A stretch of 64,000 bases of DNA from Fulvimarina sp. (GCA_002700095.1 PACL01000022.1:38720-102719), one strand, 5' to 3'; shown: positions 8,391 to 16,529, counted from the first letter of the stretch. Notes: generated by a model not told the origin, from the letters alone. Translations and numbers: made by a program.

Positions 8391-8906
8391 TCATTCCTCC
8401 GGCGCGGCCATCACCGTCAGGGTGATCCAGTGGGCCGAGAGCGCCGGCTTCAGCGCGCCCTCGATCTCCACCGCCACGTCCCAGCCGGTTTGCACGCTCA
8501 CCGCCCGCTCGGTCAGGGCGATCATCCTGAACCGGCCGCGCACCCTCGTCCCCGCCTTGACCGGATTGAGGAAGCGGATCTTGTCGAAGCCGTAGTTCAT
8601 CCCCATCCGGGTGCCGACGACGCCCGGGATCGCCTCATAGGCGAGGGTCGAGAGCAGCGACAGCGTCAGGAAACCATGGGCGATCGTGCCGCCGAAGGGC
8701 GTCTCGGCCTTCGCCCGCTCCGGGTCGACATGGATGAACTGGTGGTCGTGGGTGGCGACGGCGAAGCGGTCGATCATCGTCTGGTCGACGGTCAGCCACT
8801 CCGAGAACACGGGCTCGCCGTCGAGCAGCGTCCGATACTGCGCGAGCGGCACCATCCGCCCGGCGATGAGCGCTTCCGTCTCGGCCACCGAATTCAGCGC
8901 CATCAT
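8391..8906 (-). CDS. MaoC-family hydratase/dehydratase
   Basis: 171-aa single hot-dog domain of the MaoC/(R)-hydratase family, which hydrates enoyl-CoA or dehydrates 3-hydroxyacyl-CoA thioesters. The hydratase motif is visible as ATHDHQFIHVDPERA followed by FGGTIAHGFLTLSLLS, giving the catalytic Asp and His. The C-terminus FRMIALTERAVSVQTGWDVAVE is the usual hot-dog strand pair. It starts ATGATG at 8906; the first ATG overlaps the stop of the upstream SDR gene as ATGA, with GGGGA upstream, so the two are translationally coupled. Part of the minus-strand acyl-CoA operon. Confidence 0.88.
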   Translation of the reverse strand: MMALNSVAETEALIAGRMVPLAQYRTLLDGEPVFSEWLTVDQTMIDRFAVATHDHQFIHVDPERAKAETPFGGTIAHGFLTLSLLSTLAYEAIPGVVGTRMGMNYGFDKIRFLNPVKAGTRVRGRFRMIALTERAVSVQTGWDVAVEIEGALKPALSAHWITLTVMAAPEE

Positions 8907-9727
8907 GCTTCCCCGAAGAGTTCTGGTCCCGTCATCGTGGCGATGCCGCCATCGATGGGCAGGATCGCGCCGGTGATATATGCGCCGGCGCGCCCGCAAA
9001 GAAACAGGGTGGCGCCGGCGATGTCGTCGGGCCGGCCGATCCGGCCGAGCGGAACGCCCTTGCCGATCCGCGCCGCCTGGTCGTCCGTGCCGGTCGCAAA
9101 GGCCGTCATCTTCGACTGGAAGGGCCCGGGCGCAAAGGCGTTGACGGTGATCCGGCGCACCGCCAGTTCCTTGGCCAGCGACCGGGTCAGATGATGCACG
9201 GCAGCCTTGGAGGCGGCGTAGGAATAGACGTTCTCGGCCAGCGGCTGGGCGCCCATCACCGAGCCGAGATTGAGGATGCGGGCCGGCTCGTCGTCGCTGG
9301 CAGAAGCTTCGAGCAGCGGCAGGAGCGCCTGGGTGAGCGAGAACAGTCCGGCGACGTTGACCGAGAAGACCTTGTTCCAGGCGCCATGGGGGAAGTCGCC
9401 CAGCGGCGCGCCCCAGGAGACGCCGGCATTGTTGACGAGAATGTCGAGCCGTTCCGTCCGCTCGCCGATCGCCTTTGCCAGCGCCAGGACCCCCTCCTCG
9501 CCGGAGACGTCGCCGGCGAGCGCGATGACGGTCCCGGGCAATCCTTCGGCGTTGATTTCGGCCGCAGTCGCCTCGCAGGCCTCCAGCTTGCGCGAGGCGA
9601 TGAAGACCTGCGCCCCCGCGCCCGCCAGCGCCGCCGCGATCATCCGGCCGATGCCGGTCGCCCCACCGGTGACCAGCGCGGTCTTGCCGTCCAGCGAAAA
9701 CAGCCGTTCGAAAATCGCCTTCGTCAT
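8903..9727 (-). CDS. Short-chain dehydrogenase/reductase, acyl-CoA cluster
   Basis: 274-aa classical SDR. The Rossmann motif is TGGATGIG in ALVTGGATGIGRMIAAAL, the structural NNAG motif is in DILVNNAGVSWG, and the catalytic Ser-Tyr-Lys triad is in LGSVMGAQP and YSYAASKAAVHH. The C-terminal PIDGGIATMTGPEL is typical. Such enzymes interconvert 3- or 4-oxo and hydroxy groups with NAD(P)H. The start at 9727 follows GGAGGAAGGGA. First gene of the minus operon SDR-MaoC-kinase, divergent from tetR across the operator at 9789-9804. In the levulinate pathway LvaD is an SDR that reduces the 4-oxo group; equivalence here is a hypothesis. Confidence 0.88.
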   Translation of the reverse strand: MTKAIFERLFSLDGKTALVTGGATGIGRMIAAALAGAGAQVFIASRKLEACEATAAEINAEGLPGTVIALAGDVSGEEGVLALAKAIGERTERLDILVNNAGVSWGAPLGDFPHGAWNKVFSVNVAGLFSLTQALLPLLEASASDDEPARILNLGSVMGAQPLAENVYSYAASKAAVHHLTRSLAKELAVRRITVNAFAPGPFQSKMTAFATGTDDQAARIGKGVPLGRIGRPDDIAGATLFLCGRAGAYITGAILPIDGGIATMTGPELFGEA

Positions 9728-9788
9728 GTCGTCGTCCCTTCCTCCCGAGGATCGAGGCGACATCTAAGCCGCATTCTCGAATTGACAC

Positions 9789-9804
9789 CATACGAGATTG
9801 TATG
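9789..9804. promoter_or_regulatory. Palindromic operator between divergent SDR and tetR
   Basis: CATAC-gagatt-GTATG forms a perfect 5-bp inverted repeat in the 136-bp divergent region. TTGACA at 9782-9787 overlaps its left edge and could be a -35 element. The position suggests the TetR protein encoded at 9864 represses both transcripts. Confidence 0.5.
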
Positions 9805-9863
9805 TCCCATCGACGGCGCCGGCCGGATCGCGACGGCCCCGGCGGCGCGGAGGACCCTTCCCG

Positions 9864-10589
9864 ATGGCACGTGCGACGCGGCGAGACGCAGACAAGCCGA
9901 AAGGCCGGCCGCCGCGCCGCGAGCGGAACTTCGCCGCCATCCGCGAGGTCGAGGACGGGGAGTTTCGCCGGCGGATCCTGGCGGCGGCGGCCGAGATCTT
10001 CTCGACCCGCGGCTTTGCCGCCGCCTCCATCGACGAGGTGGCAAAACGCCTCGGCGCCACCAAAGGCCTCGTCTATCACCGCTACCGCTCCAAGGGCGAG
10101 CTGCTCCTCGACGTCTGCGAGGACGGGCTTGCGGCGATGTCGGCGCGCCTTGCCTCCATCGCCGAGCGGCGGGAACGGGCGATCACCCGCCTGACCGCGA
10201 CCGCGACGCTGCATGCCGGCGACGTCGTCGAGCGGCTCGACCTGCACCGCACCCTCGCCGGTGCGACCTGCGGCACGGCCGCCGCGAGCCTTGCCGGAGG
10301 CGAAGTCGCGGCGCTCACAGGCATTGCGGAGAAACGCCAGGCCTATGACGCGATCTTCACCCGGCTGATCGAGGCCGCGGCCGCCGAACGCGACCTGCCG
10401 TCGGGCCGCGACACCGCGATGCTCGGCCGCATCTTCGTCGCGACGCTGGACGCGCCGCTGACATGGCCGCCGGCGACCATCGCCGAGCTTGCCGGAAAAA
10501 GCGATTTGATCGCGCGCCAGCTGGCCTATTTTGCCATCCGGGGAGCAGGAGCGTCGGACACGACGCTGATGGAGGAGTTTTCACGATGA
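9864..10589 (+). CDS. TetR-family transcriptional regulator of the acyl-CoA cluster
   Basis: 241-aa regulator. A basic N-terminus (MARATRRDADKPKGRPPRR) precedes a TetR_N helix-turn-helix: ILAAAAEIFSTRGFAAASID, then EVAKRLGATKGLVYHRYRSK with the typical recognition helix and the LVYHRYRSK tail. The remainder is the variable ligand-binding domain. ATG 9864 has GGAGGA about 9 bases upstream; an in-frame ATG at 9798 would run through the operator and is rejected. Its stop overlaps the start of the ACAD gene (ATGA), so regulator and enzyme are co-translated. The ligand is likely an acyl-CoA by context. Confidence 0.88.
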   Translation: MARATRRDADKPKGRPPRRERNFAAIREVEDGEFRRRILAAAAEIFSTRGFAAASIDEVAKRLGATKGLVYHRYRSKGELLLDVCEDGLAAMSARLASIAERRERAITRLTATATLHAGDVVERLDLHRTLAGATCGTAAASLAGGEVAALTGIAEKRQAYDAIFTRLIEAAAAERDLPSGRDTAMLGRIFVATLDAPLTWPPATIAELAGKSDLIARQLAYFAIRGAGASDTTLMEEFSR

Positions 10590-11818
10590 CGGCGACGATG
10601 GATCTCGGCCTGTCCGAGCGCCTGCGGCCGATTCATGCGGCCGTCCGCGACATGGTCCGCAACGAGATCGAGCCTGCGAGCGAGGAGTTCCTCGCCGAGG
10701 TGCCGAAGGACGGCCGCTTCGTCTATACGGCGCGCCAGAGCGAAATCCTGGAGGGGCTGAAGGCGACGGCGAGGAGCCGCAACCTTTGGAACTTCTGGCT
10801 GACCGGATCCGAGCGCGGCTTCGGGCTGACGACGGTCGAATACGCCTATCTCGCCGAGGAAATGGGCAAGGCCCATCTCGGCGCCGAGACCTTCAACTGC
10901 TCGGCCCCCGATACCGGCAACATGGAGGTGCTGGAGCGCTTCTGCACCGAGGTGCAGAAGGGGCCGTGGCTGCCGCGCCTCCTGAACGGCGAGATCCGCT
11001 CGGCCTATCTGATGACCGAGCCGGAGATCGCCTCCTCGGATGCCACCAACATCGCGATGCGCTGCGTTCCGGACGGCGACGACTATGTCCTTGATGGCGA
11101 GAAGTGGTGGGCGTCGGGCGCAGGCGATCCGCGCTGCGCCATCTACATCGTCATGGTGCGCACGGGCGGCGACGACGCGCCGAAGCACAAGCGCCACTCC
11201 ATGCTTCTGATCCCGGCCGACACGCCCGGCATCGAGGTTCTGCGGGCGATGCAGGTCTATGGCGACGACGACGCCCCCCACGGCCACATGCATATCCGTT
11301 TTTCCGGCGTCCGCGTGCCGAAATCGGCGATGATCCTCGGCGAGGGGCGCGGCTTCGAGATTGCGCAAGGGCGGCTCGGGCCGGGGCGCATCCACCACTG
11401 CATGCGCGCCATCGGCCATGCCGAGCGCGCCCTGGAGCTTCTGTGCGAGCGCTCGCTTGCCCGCGAGGCCTTCGGCAAGCCGCTCGCCGAGCTCGGCGAG
11501 AACTACGACATCATCGCGAAGGCCCGCATGGACATCGAGATGGCCCGGCTCCTCTGCCTGAAGGCTGCCTGGATGATGGACCAGGGCGACCTGAAGGCCG
11601 CAGCGCCGTGGATCTCGGCGATCAAGGTCGTCGCCCCCAACGTCGCGCTCGACGTCATCGATCAGGCGGTCCAGATGCATGGCGGCCAGGGCATCTCCCA
11701 GGATACGCCGCTTGCCCGCATGTGGACCCATGTGCGCACGCTCCGCCTCGCCGACGGACCCGATGCGGTGCACCGCCGCCAGGTCGCCCGGTGGGAGCTG
11801 GCCAAGCATCGGCCCTGA
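10586..11818 (+). CDS. Acyl-CoA dehydrogenase family protein, ACAD10/11 type
   Basis: 410-aa flavoprotein. The FAD-binding middle region is YLMTEPEIASSDATN and WWASGAGDPRC, the helical C-terminal domain contains CERSLAREAFGKPLAELGEN and VQMHGGQGISQDTPLARMW. In ordinary acyl-CoA dehydrogenases the catalytic Glu sits in a YEGT-type motif near the C-terminus. Here that place reads LADGPDAVH (Asp at about 390), the pattern of ACAD10/11 and related bacterial enzymes that act on phosphorylated hydroxyacyl-CoA. Start ATG 10586 lies in the tetR stop with GGAGG upstream. The kinase at 7297-8337 is the expected partner. Confidence 0.85.
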   Translation: MTATMDLGLSERLRPIHAAVRDMVRNEIEPASEEFLAEVPKDGRFVYTARQSEILEGLKATARSRNLWNFWLTGSERGFGLTTVEYAYLAEEMGKAHLGAETFNCSAPDTGNMEVLERFCTEVQKGPWLPRLLNGEIRSAYLMTEPEIASSDATNIAMRCVPDGDDYVLDGEKWWASGAGDPRCAIYIVMVRTGGDDAPKHKRHSMLLIPADTPGIEVLRAMQVYGDDDAPHGHMHIRFSGVRVPKSAMILGEGRGFEIAQGRLGPGRIHHCMRAIGHAERALELLCERSLAREAFGKPLAELGENYDIIAKARMDIEMARLLCLKAAWMMDQGDLKAAAPWISAIKVVAPNVALDVIDQAVQMHGGQGISQDTPLARMWTHVRTLRLADGPDAVHRRQVARWELAKHRP

Positions 11819-11972
11819 GGGCATCGGAGAGGCTGGGTGAAACGATTGGCCAGTAGCCGTGCCCCGGCACCTGTGCCGGCTGCGGGTGGTCGAGCCATCC
11901 GGGGATCGCCGACACCGTCAGGTCAAAGAGGCAAGGCCGCATTGAGGCGAGGCAGCGGTGGCAACGCGATGC

Positions 11973-12323
11973 TTAGCCCTCGTCCTGCAGAAACAGGAAC
12001 ATCGCGACGATGAGCATGATCCCCATGACGACGATTGCGAGGAGATAGAGAATCGGTTCATCCGGGGTGACGTATCGGGAGCCTCCCCAGTCCAGGAAGA
12101 TGTCGGCCCTGCCCTGCACCAAAACCCCGCCCAGACCGTAGAGGCAGACCAGGCCGACGCTGGGCGCAACGACCTGGGAGGCCATTTTGGCGAGTGACCA
12201 TTCGGCCGAGGCAAGCTCCTCTCCAACGCCTAACGCGCGGAGCCATACCTCTCCCTTCGTCAACCACCTATGCTCGGGAATCTGTTCCTGCTTCGACGTC
12301 GCGGAAATAGAAAGATTATTCAT
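11973..12323 (-). CDS. Small two-TM membrane protein of unknown function
   Basis: 116-aa protein with no recognised family. The first 40 residues are hydrophilic (MNNLSISATSKQEQIPEHRW). Two hydrophobic segments follow: SQVVAPSVGLVCLYGLGGVL near residues 62-81 and ILYLLAIVVMGIMLIVAMFL near the C-terminus, separated by a polar loop with DIFLDWGGSRYVTPDEP. Both ATG 12323 (GGAAG upstream) and in-frame ATG 12338 (AGGTGG upstream) are possible starts. Upstream DNA (12285-12440) is clearly more AT-rich than its surroundings. It is divergent from the oxidoreductase at 12444. Function unknown. Confidence 0.6.
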   Translation of the reverse strand: MNNLSISATSKQEQIPEHRWLTKGEVWLRALGVGEELASAEWSLAKMASQVVAPSVGLVCLYGLGGVLVQGRADIFLDWGGSRYVTPDEPILYLLAIVVMGIMLIVAMFLFLQDEG

Positions 12324-12443
12324 CGGATCATCTTCCATAAAAGCTTCCACCTGCGCCTTAACGTCGCAGCTTAAAAATGGTTCACTCACAGGAACAACCG
12401 ACCGACACGTGAAGACAATTGTAAATATAACTGGAGTTGATCT

Positions 12444-13412
12444 TTGAAGGCCATCGTGTGCGACACATACGGGCCGATCGCCGGCCTGACCTGGCGCGAA
12501 GTGCCCGACCCCTTTCCGGTGAAGCACGAGGTCGTCGTTGCGGCCGAAGCGATCGGTGTGAACTACCCGGACGGACTCCTCGTCCAGGGCCTCTACCAGG
12601 CGCGGCCGCAGCTCCCCTTCGTGCCGGGCATGGAGGCGGCGGGCCGCATCGAGGCGGTCGGCTCCAAGGTGAGCCGGTTCAGGCCGGGCGACCGCGTGGT
12701 CGTCCAGCTGCCCCACGGCGCCTATGCCGAAAAGGTCCTCGCGACGGAAGCCGCCACGATGGCGCTTCCCGACGCGGTCTCCTTCGAGACCGCCTGCGCC
12801 CTCGTCTGCGGCTACGGCACCAGCCACCATGCGCTGAAGCAGCGGGCAGCGCTTCAGCCCGGCGAGACGCTCCTCGTCCTCGGCGCCGCGGGCGCGACCG
12901 GCATCGCCGCCATCGAGATCGGCAGGATCATGGGCGCCCGCGTGATCGCCGTCGCATCGAGCGAGGAAAAGCGCAGTCTCGCCCTGGCGAAGGGCGCCGA
13001 AGCGGCGATCGGCTACGACGATCTGCGGGACGACATCAAGCGGCTCACCGAAGGCAAGGGCGTCGACGTCGCCTTCGATCCCGTCGGCGGTGAGGCCTTC
13101 GAGGCGGTGGCGCGCTCGATGGCGTGGAACGGCCGGTTGCTGGTCGTCGGCTTCGCCTCGGGCACGATCCCGAAGCTCGCCGTCAATCTGGCGCTGGTGA
13201 AGGGCTTTGCCTGCGTCGGCGTGTTCTGGGGCGCCTTCACCCAGAAGGAGCCGGACGTCTTCGCTGGGAACATGACCGAGCTGATGGGCTGGGCGGTGAC
13301 GGGGCACGTTACCCCCGAGATCAGCGAGCGGGCAAGGCTTCAGGACGCCGCCGACGTCCTCACCCGCATGCATGCGCGAAAGACCCTCGGCAAGATCGTC
13401 CTGGTGCCGTAG
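12444..13412 (+). CDS. NADPH:quinone oxidoreductase-like (zinc-free MDR) protein
   Basis: 322-aa medium-chain reductase of the quinone oxidoreductase branch. The GroES-like N-terminal part reads EAIGVNYPDGLLVQGLYQ and FVPGMEAAGRIEAVG. The nucleotide-binding part has LLVLGAAGATGIAAIEIGRI and DVAFDPVGGEAFEAV. Zinc ligand cysteines are absent, as in QOR enzymes that reduce quinones or enones with NADPH. The reading begins at a TTG codon at 12444 with GGAG seven bases upstream; no in-frame ATG fits the conserved N-terminus. Physiological substrate unknown. Confidence 0.88.
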   Translation: MKAIVCDTYGPIAGLTWREVPDPFPVKHEVVVAAEAIGVNYPDGLLVQGLYQARPQLPFVPGMEAAGRIEAVGSKVSRFRPGDRVVVQLPHGAYAEKVLATEAATMALPDAVSFETACALVCGYGTSHHALKQRAALQPGETLLVLGAAGATGIAAIEIGRIMGARVIAVASSEEKRSLALAKGAEAAIGYDDLRDDIKRLTEGKGVDVAFDPVGGEAFEAVARSMAWNGRLLVVGFASGTIPKLAVNLALVKGFACVGVFWGAFTQKEPDVFAGNMTELMGWAVTGHVTPEISERARLQDAADVLTRMHARKTLGKIVLVP

Positions 13413-13525
13413 GACCGGGATGATGGTTCGCCTTCACGGCGAACGCCGCTGGAAAAGTCCCGCGGAGATCCGGCCAAGCGGCAGATTCTTGGCGTCAGAG
13501 AAAAACTCGACTACATTGGAGGAGT

Positions 13526-13553
13526 GAGGGCCGGAGCGCTAACTCCGACCCTC
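13526..13553. terminator. Hairpin between converging reading directions
   Basis: An 11-bp stem (13526-13536 with 13543-13553, one mismatch) and a 6-base loop. On plus it is followed by CTTTC and could end the transcript of the oxidoreductase stopping at 13412. On minus it begins 10 bases after the stop of the small ORF at 13564. Possibly bidirectional. Confidence 0.55.
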
Positions 13554-13563
13554 CTTTCGTGCA

Positions 13564-13653
13564 TCAGGCGATGAGCTGGATCCGGACCTCAATCACCCAA
13601 CTGGTCCGGGTCCTTTTCACTTTCAGCACGACGGTTAGCGGAATCATCCACAT
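13564..13653 (-). CDS. Possible 29-residue basic peptide
   Basis: Short frame encoding MWMIPLTVVLKVKRTRTSW followed by VIEVRIQLIA. It starts ATG 13653 with GGAG seven bases upstream and stops TGA at 13566-13564, followed after 10 bases by an 11-bp hairpin. The peptide alternates hydrophobic and basic residues and would suit a small membrane-associated or nucleic-acid-binding peptide. No family is recognised. The support is the ribosome-binding site, start, stop and hairpin arrangement only; chance occurrence is possible. Confidence 0.3.
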   Translation of the reverse strand: MWMIPLTVVLKVKRTRTSWVIEVRIQLIA

Positions 13654-13999
13654 CACCGTTCTCCTTCAGGAGAGCAAAGCCGTTGCCTCGGCCGCGGTGG
13701 CTCATCCTCCGCGATGGCACGAGTTGGGCGCGTGCGTGCTGCTTCTGCTCTCGCGACTGCAATCATGCCCTGCGCGGCGTCGGGACACAACGAACCCGGG
13801 ATGTGAGCGCGCCTTGCCGCTCGCGAACCATCGACAGAACCCGGAACTGCTGCGAAGAGCCGGCCCCATGCCGCCTGCCGGCAATCGCGTCGCGCTGGGC
13901 CGCAGGCAACCGGATCGGCGTGTCGGTGTTTGGCCCGCAGACGGCGGCGCGCTTGTCCCGCCGCGCGGTCCGCGCAACGCCCATGAAGGAGGCTCGACG

Positions 14000-15046
14000 A
14001 TGTCCCCCATTCCCGCCCACATGAAAGCCCTCGTCCTTCGCCATGACGGCTATTCCGGCATCGCCGAGGGGCCGTCGATCGCCAGCCTGTCGGACTGGTG
14101 CGCCCTCCTGGAAGTGCCCGTGCCGCAGCCGAAGGGCCGCGAGGTGCTGGTCAAGGTGGGGCTTGCCAACGTCAATCCGTCGGACCTCCACTACATCAAG
14201 GGCGAGTACGGCCAGCCCCGCCGCAAAGGCGTCGCAGCCGGCTTCGAGGGCATGGGCGAGGTCGTCGCCGCCGGCGACGACGAGGCGGCACGGGCGCTGG
14301 TCGGACAGCGGGTCGCCGTCTCGGTGGCGCGGGGCGGCAGCGGCGTCTGGGCGCAATACGCTTTGACCGACGCAAGGGCCGTCGTGCCGCTCGATCCCAA
14401 GCTCTCCGACGCGGACGCCGCCGCGCTGATCGTCAATCCGATGACGGCCCATGCAATGCTGCATCTGGTGAAGGACGCCGGCGCGAAGGCCTTCGTGATG
14501 ACGGCAGGCGCCAGCCAGCTCGGCAAGCTGATGGCGACGCTCGCCCCGCAGATGGGCCTCGCCTCGGTCGCGACGGTGCGCCGGGAAGAGCATCGCTCGC
14601 TTCTCGAGGGCCTCGGCGTCGGCACCGTGGTCAACACCGGCCGCGAGGACTTCGAGGACATGCTGGTGATGGCGATGCGCCAGGTGCAGCCGACGGTGCT
14701 GCTCGATGCCGTCGCCGACCGCTATTCCGCCGAGATCTTCGCCGCCATGCCGGCCGGGGCGCGCTGGGTGATCTATGGCAAGCTCTCCGCCGAGGCACCG
14801 AAGCTGCCGAGCCTCGGCCAGATGGTCTTCATGAAGAAGCAGATCGAGGGCTTCTGGCTGACCGAGTGGATGGCGCGGGCCACCCCCGCGACGCGCCAGG
14901 AGGCCTTTGCGGCCGTCCAGGACCGCTTCATCTCCGGCGCCTGGAAGACCGACGTCGCGGCGACACTGTCGCTGGAGGAGGCCGAGGAAGGGCTGGCCGA
15001 GGCGCTGTCGGGCCTCAACCGGGGCAAGGTGCTGATCCGGCCCTGA
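14000..15046 (+). CDS. Zinc-free medium-chain dehydrogenase/reductase
   Basis: 348-aa MDR-superfamily protein. GroES-like domain with VLVKVGLANVNPSDLHYIKG and GVAAGFEGMGEVVAAG. The cofactor domain has AFVMTAGASQLGKLMATLA in place of the usual GxGxxG, and LLDAVADRYSAEIFAAMPAG. No structural or catalytic zinc cysteines are seen. Enoyl-CoA reductase-like and quinone reductase-like proteins share this pattern; the substrate is unknown. ATG 14000 has AAGGAGG eight bases upstream, which decides it against the long in-frame extension to 13559. Confidence 0.85.
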   Translation: MSPIPAHMKALVLRHDGYSGIAEGPSIASLSDWCALLEVPVPQPKGREVLVKVGLANVNPSDLHYIKGEYGQPRRKGVAAGFEGMGEVVAAGDDEAARALVGQRVAVSVARGGSGVWAQYALTDARAVVPLDPKLSDADAAALIVNPMTAHAMLHLVKDAGAKAFVMTAGASQLGKLMATLAPQMGLASVATVRREEHRSLLEGLGVGTVVNTGREDFEDMLVMAMRQVQPTVLLDAVADRYSAEIFAAMPAGARWVIYGKLSAEAPKLPSLGQMVFMKKQIEGFWLTEWMARATPATRQEAFAAVQDRFISGAWKTDVAATLSLEEAEEGLAEALSGLNRGKVLIRP

Positions 15047-15107
15047 GGTCCGGGCGCTTCGATCGGTCGCGCAGCTCAGCGCGCTTCCCGGCGCAGCCGC
15101 ATGTCTC

Positions 15108-16037
15108 CTATCCCGCCCGTTCGCGGATGAAACGGATCACCTCTTCCCGGATACGGCGGTCGCCCAGCGGCAGCACCGTCGAGAAGGACGAGATCGTGTC
15201 GATGTGGCCGAGGCCCGGATAGACGGTCGTCTCCACCGGAACGCCGGCAGCCTTCAATTTGGCGGCCAGCGAGCGCGTGTTCTTCGGGTCGACCGTCGTA
15301 TCGTCCGCCCCGGTGATCAGCAGCGCCGGCGGCTCGTCGCCGGAGACAAAGTTCACCGGCTGGCTCGCCTCTCTGGTCGCCTCAGGAAAGATGCGCTTGT
15401 AGCGCGCGTCGGTCAAAGGCAGGAAGTCGTAGGGCCCGGACAGCCCGACGAAGCCCGACAGCCGCCCGACCGACGAGCCGGCGCCGGCCAGATAGCGCCG
15501 GTCGGTGGCGATCAGCCCGGCGATCTCGGCGCCGGCGGAATGGCCCATCAGGAACAGCGGGTGACGCCCCGTGGGAATGCCCGCCCGTCCCGTCCTCGCC
15601 AGACGGTCCACGGCGGCGACCGCCCTCGCGCCATCCTCGACGAAGCCGGGAAACCGCGTCTGCGGATAGAGCCGGTAGTTCGGGATGGCGACGATGAAGC
15701 CGGCGCTCGCCAGCGACTGGCCGACGAAGGGATAGATATCCTTGGAGCCGGTATCCCAGCTGCCGCCATGGATGAACACCACCACCGGCGTCGCCGGCGT
15801 CATGGTCGTCGGCAGATAGAGATCGAGGACGCGCCGCTCGTCCGGCCCGTAGGAGAGGTCGGCGACGAGGCGGTAGTCGCCGGACGGCGTGATGGCGTTG
15901 AGTGCTGCGGCGCAGCCGGACAGGACCAGCCCCATGAAGCCGCAGACGAGGAAGAGTGTGAGCCGCCTCGACAGTCCCGGTCTGGTCCCGGACTCGGCTG
16001 CATTGTGACGCTCGGACCAATTCAGGCGCAGGCTCAC
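15108..16037 (-). CDS. Alpha/beta hydrolase, probable lipoprotein esterase
   Basis: 309-aa hormone-sensitive-lipase/carboxylesterase-like protein. After a hydrophobic segment (LTLFLVCGFMGLVLSGC) the lipobox LSGC suggests export and lipidation. Motifs: oxyanion loop VVVFIHGGSWDTG, nucleophile elbow MGHSAGAEIAGL, acid in ITGADDTTVDP, and His in YPGLGHIDTIS. It probably cleaves small esters or carbamates at the membrane. The frame opens with GTG 16037 overlapping the zapA stop (GTGA). A start nearer the hydrophobic segment is possible. Being coupled to zapA is unusual. Confidence 0.82.
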   Translation of the reverse strand: MSLRLNWSERHNAAESGTRPGLSRRLTLFLVCGFMGLVLSGCAAALNAITPSGDYRLVADLSYGPDERRVLDLYLPTTMTPATPVVVFIHGGSWDTGSKDIYPFVGQSLASAGFIVAIPNYRLYPQTRFPGFVEDGARAVAAVDRLARTGRAGIPTGRHPLFLMGHSAGAEIAGLIATDRRYLAGAGSSVGRLSGFVGLSGPYDFLPLTDARYKRIFPEATREASQPVNFVSGDEPPALLITGADDTTVDPKNTRSLAAKLKAAGVPVETTVYPGLGHIDTISSFSTVLPLGDRRIREEVIRFIRERAG

Positions 16038-16396
16038 TGGACGCCCGACAGCTTGGCAGTGATCCGCTCGAGCACGGCGGCGGTCTCGTCGAGGCTTTCG
16101 GCGAACAGCCTGCGGCTCGTCTCGCTGCCCGCCTCGCTCGCCTCGCGTCCGGCCGCGTCGGCGCCGAGCCGCGCCTCCATGTCCTGCAGCCGCCGCCTCG
16201 CCTCGTGCAGCTGATCGGTCGCCATGATGGCCGCCATCACCGTCAGCCTGAGGTCGCCAATCTGGCCGAAGGATTCGCGCAGCTCGGCGATCTTGCCGTC
16301 GACATCGGCGGCCAGCGTCTCGAGATGGGCCTCCTCGCCCTCGGCGCAGGCCATGCGGTAGGTCTTCTGGTCGATGGTGACGACGATCTGCGGCAT
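16034..16396 (-). CDS. zapA: Cell division protein ZapA
   Basis: 120-aa cytoplasmic protein. The N-terminus MPQIVVTIDQKTYRMACAEG and HLETLAADVDGKIAELRESF are the ZapA globular domain, followed by a long coiled coil (LHEARRRLQDMEARL and onward) with a C-terminal extension common in alphaproteobacteria. ZapA stabilises FtsZ protofilaments at the division site. The preceding minus-strand gene encodes a DUF4164 coiled-coil protein, the standard Rhizobiales neighbour, and tkt lies beyond it. Confidence 0.9.
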   Translation of the reverse strand: MPQIVVTIDQKTYRMACAEGEEAHLETLAADVDGKIAELRESFGQIGDLRLTVMAAIMATDQLHEARRRLQDMEARLGADAAGREASEAGSETSRRLFAESLDETAAVLERITAKLSGVQ

Positions 16397-16529
16397 GAAT
16401 ACGTCCCGTTGCGATCCCACATGCTCTCGGCGGCTATGAAGCGCGCGACAGCCCCGGCGCAAGCCATTCATGCCCGCGACCGAAAAACAACCCGCCGAGA
16501 CGGGCAACGTGGCAGCCACCTGCGGCCGC

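Larger units (their letters stand above)
13413..13999. other. Intergenic region with hairpin and possible small peptide gene
   Basis: 587 bp between the two medium-chain reductases. It holds a strong hairpin at 13526-13553 and a possible minus-strand 29-codon gene at 13564-13653. The rest (13654-13990) shows no convincing gene. A plus-strand reading from 13559 is only an upstream extension of the next gene's frame and lacks a ribosome-binding site. Confidence 0.6.

Noticed and set aside
16397..16529. 6S RNA next to zapA
   Set aside because: The gap between DUF4164 and zapA is only 133 bp and shows no long 6S-type helix; downstream of zapA the hydrolase gene overlaps directly.
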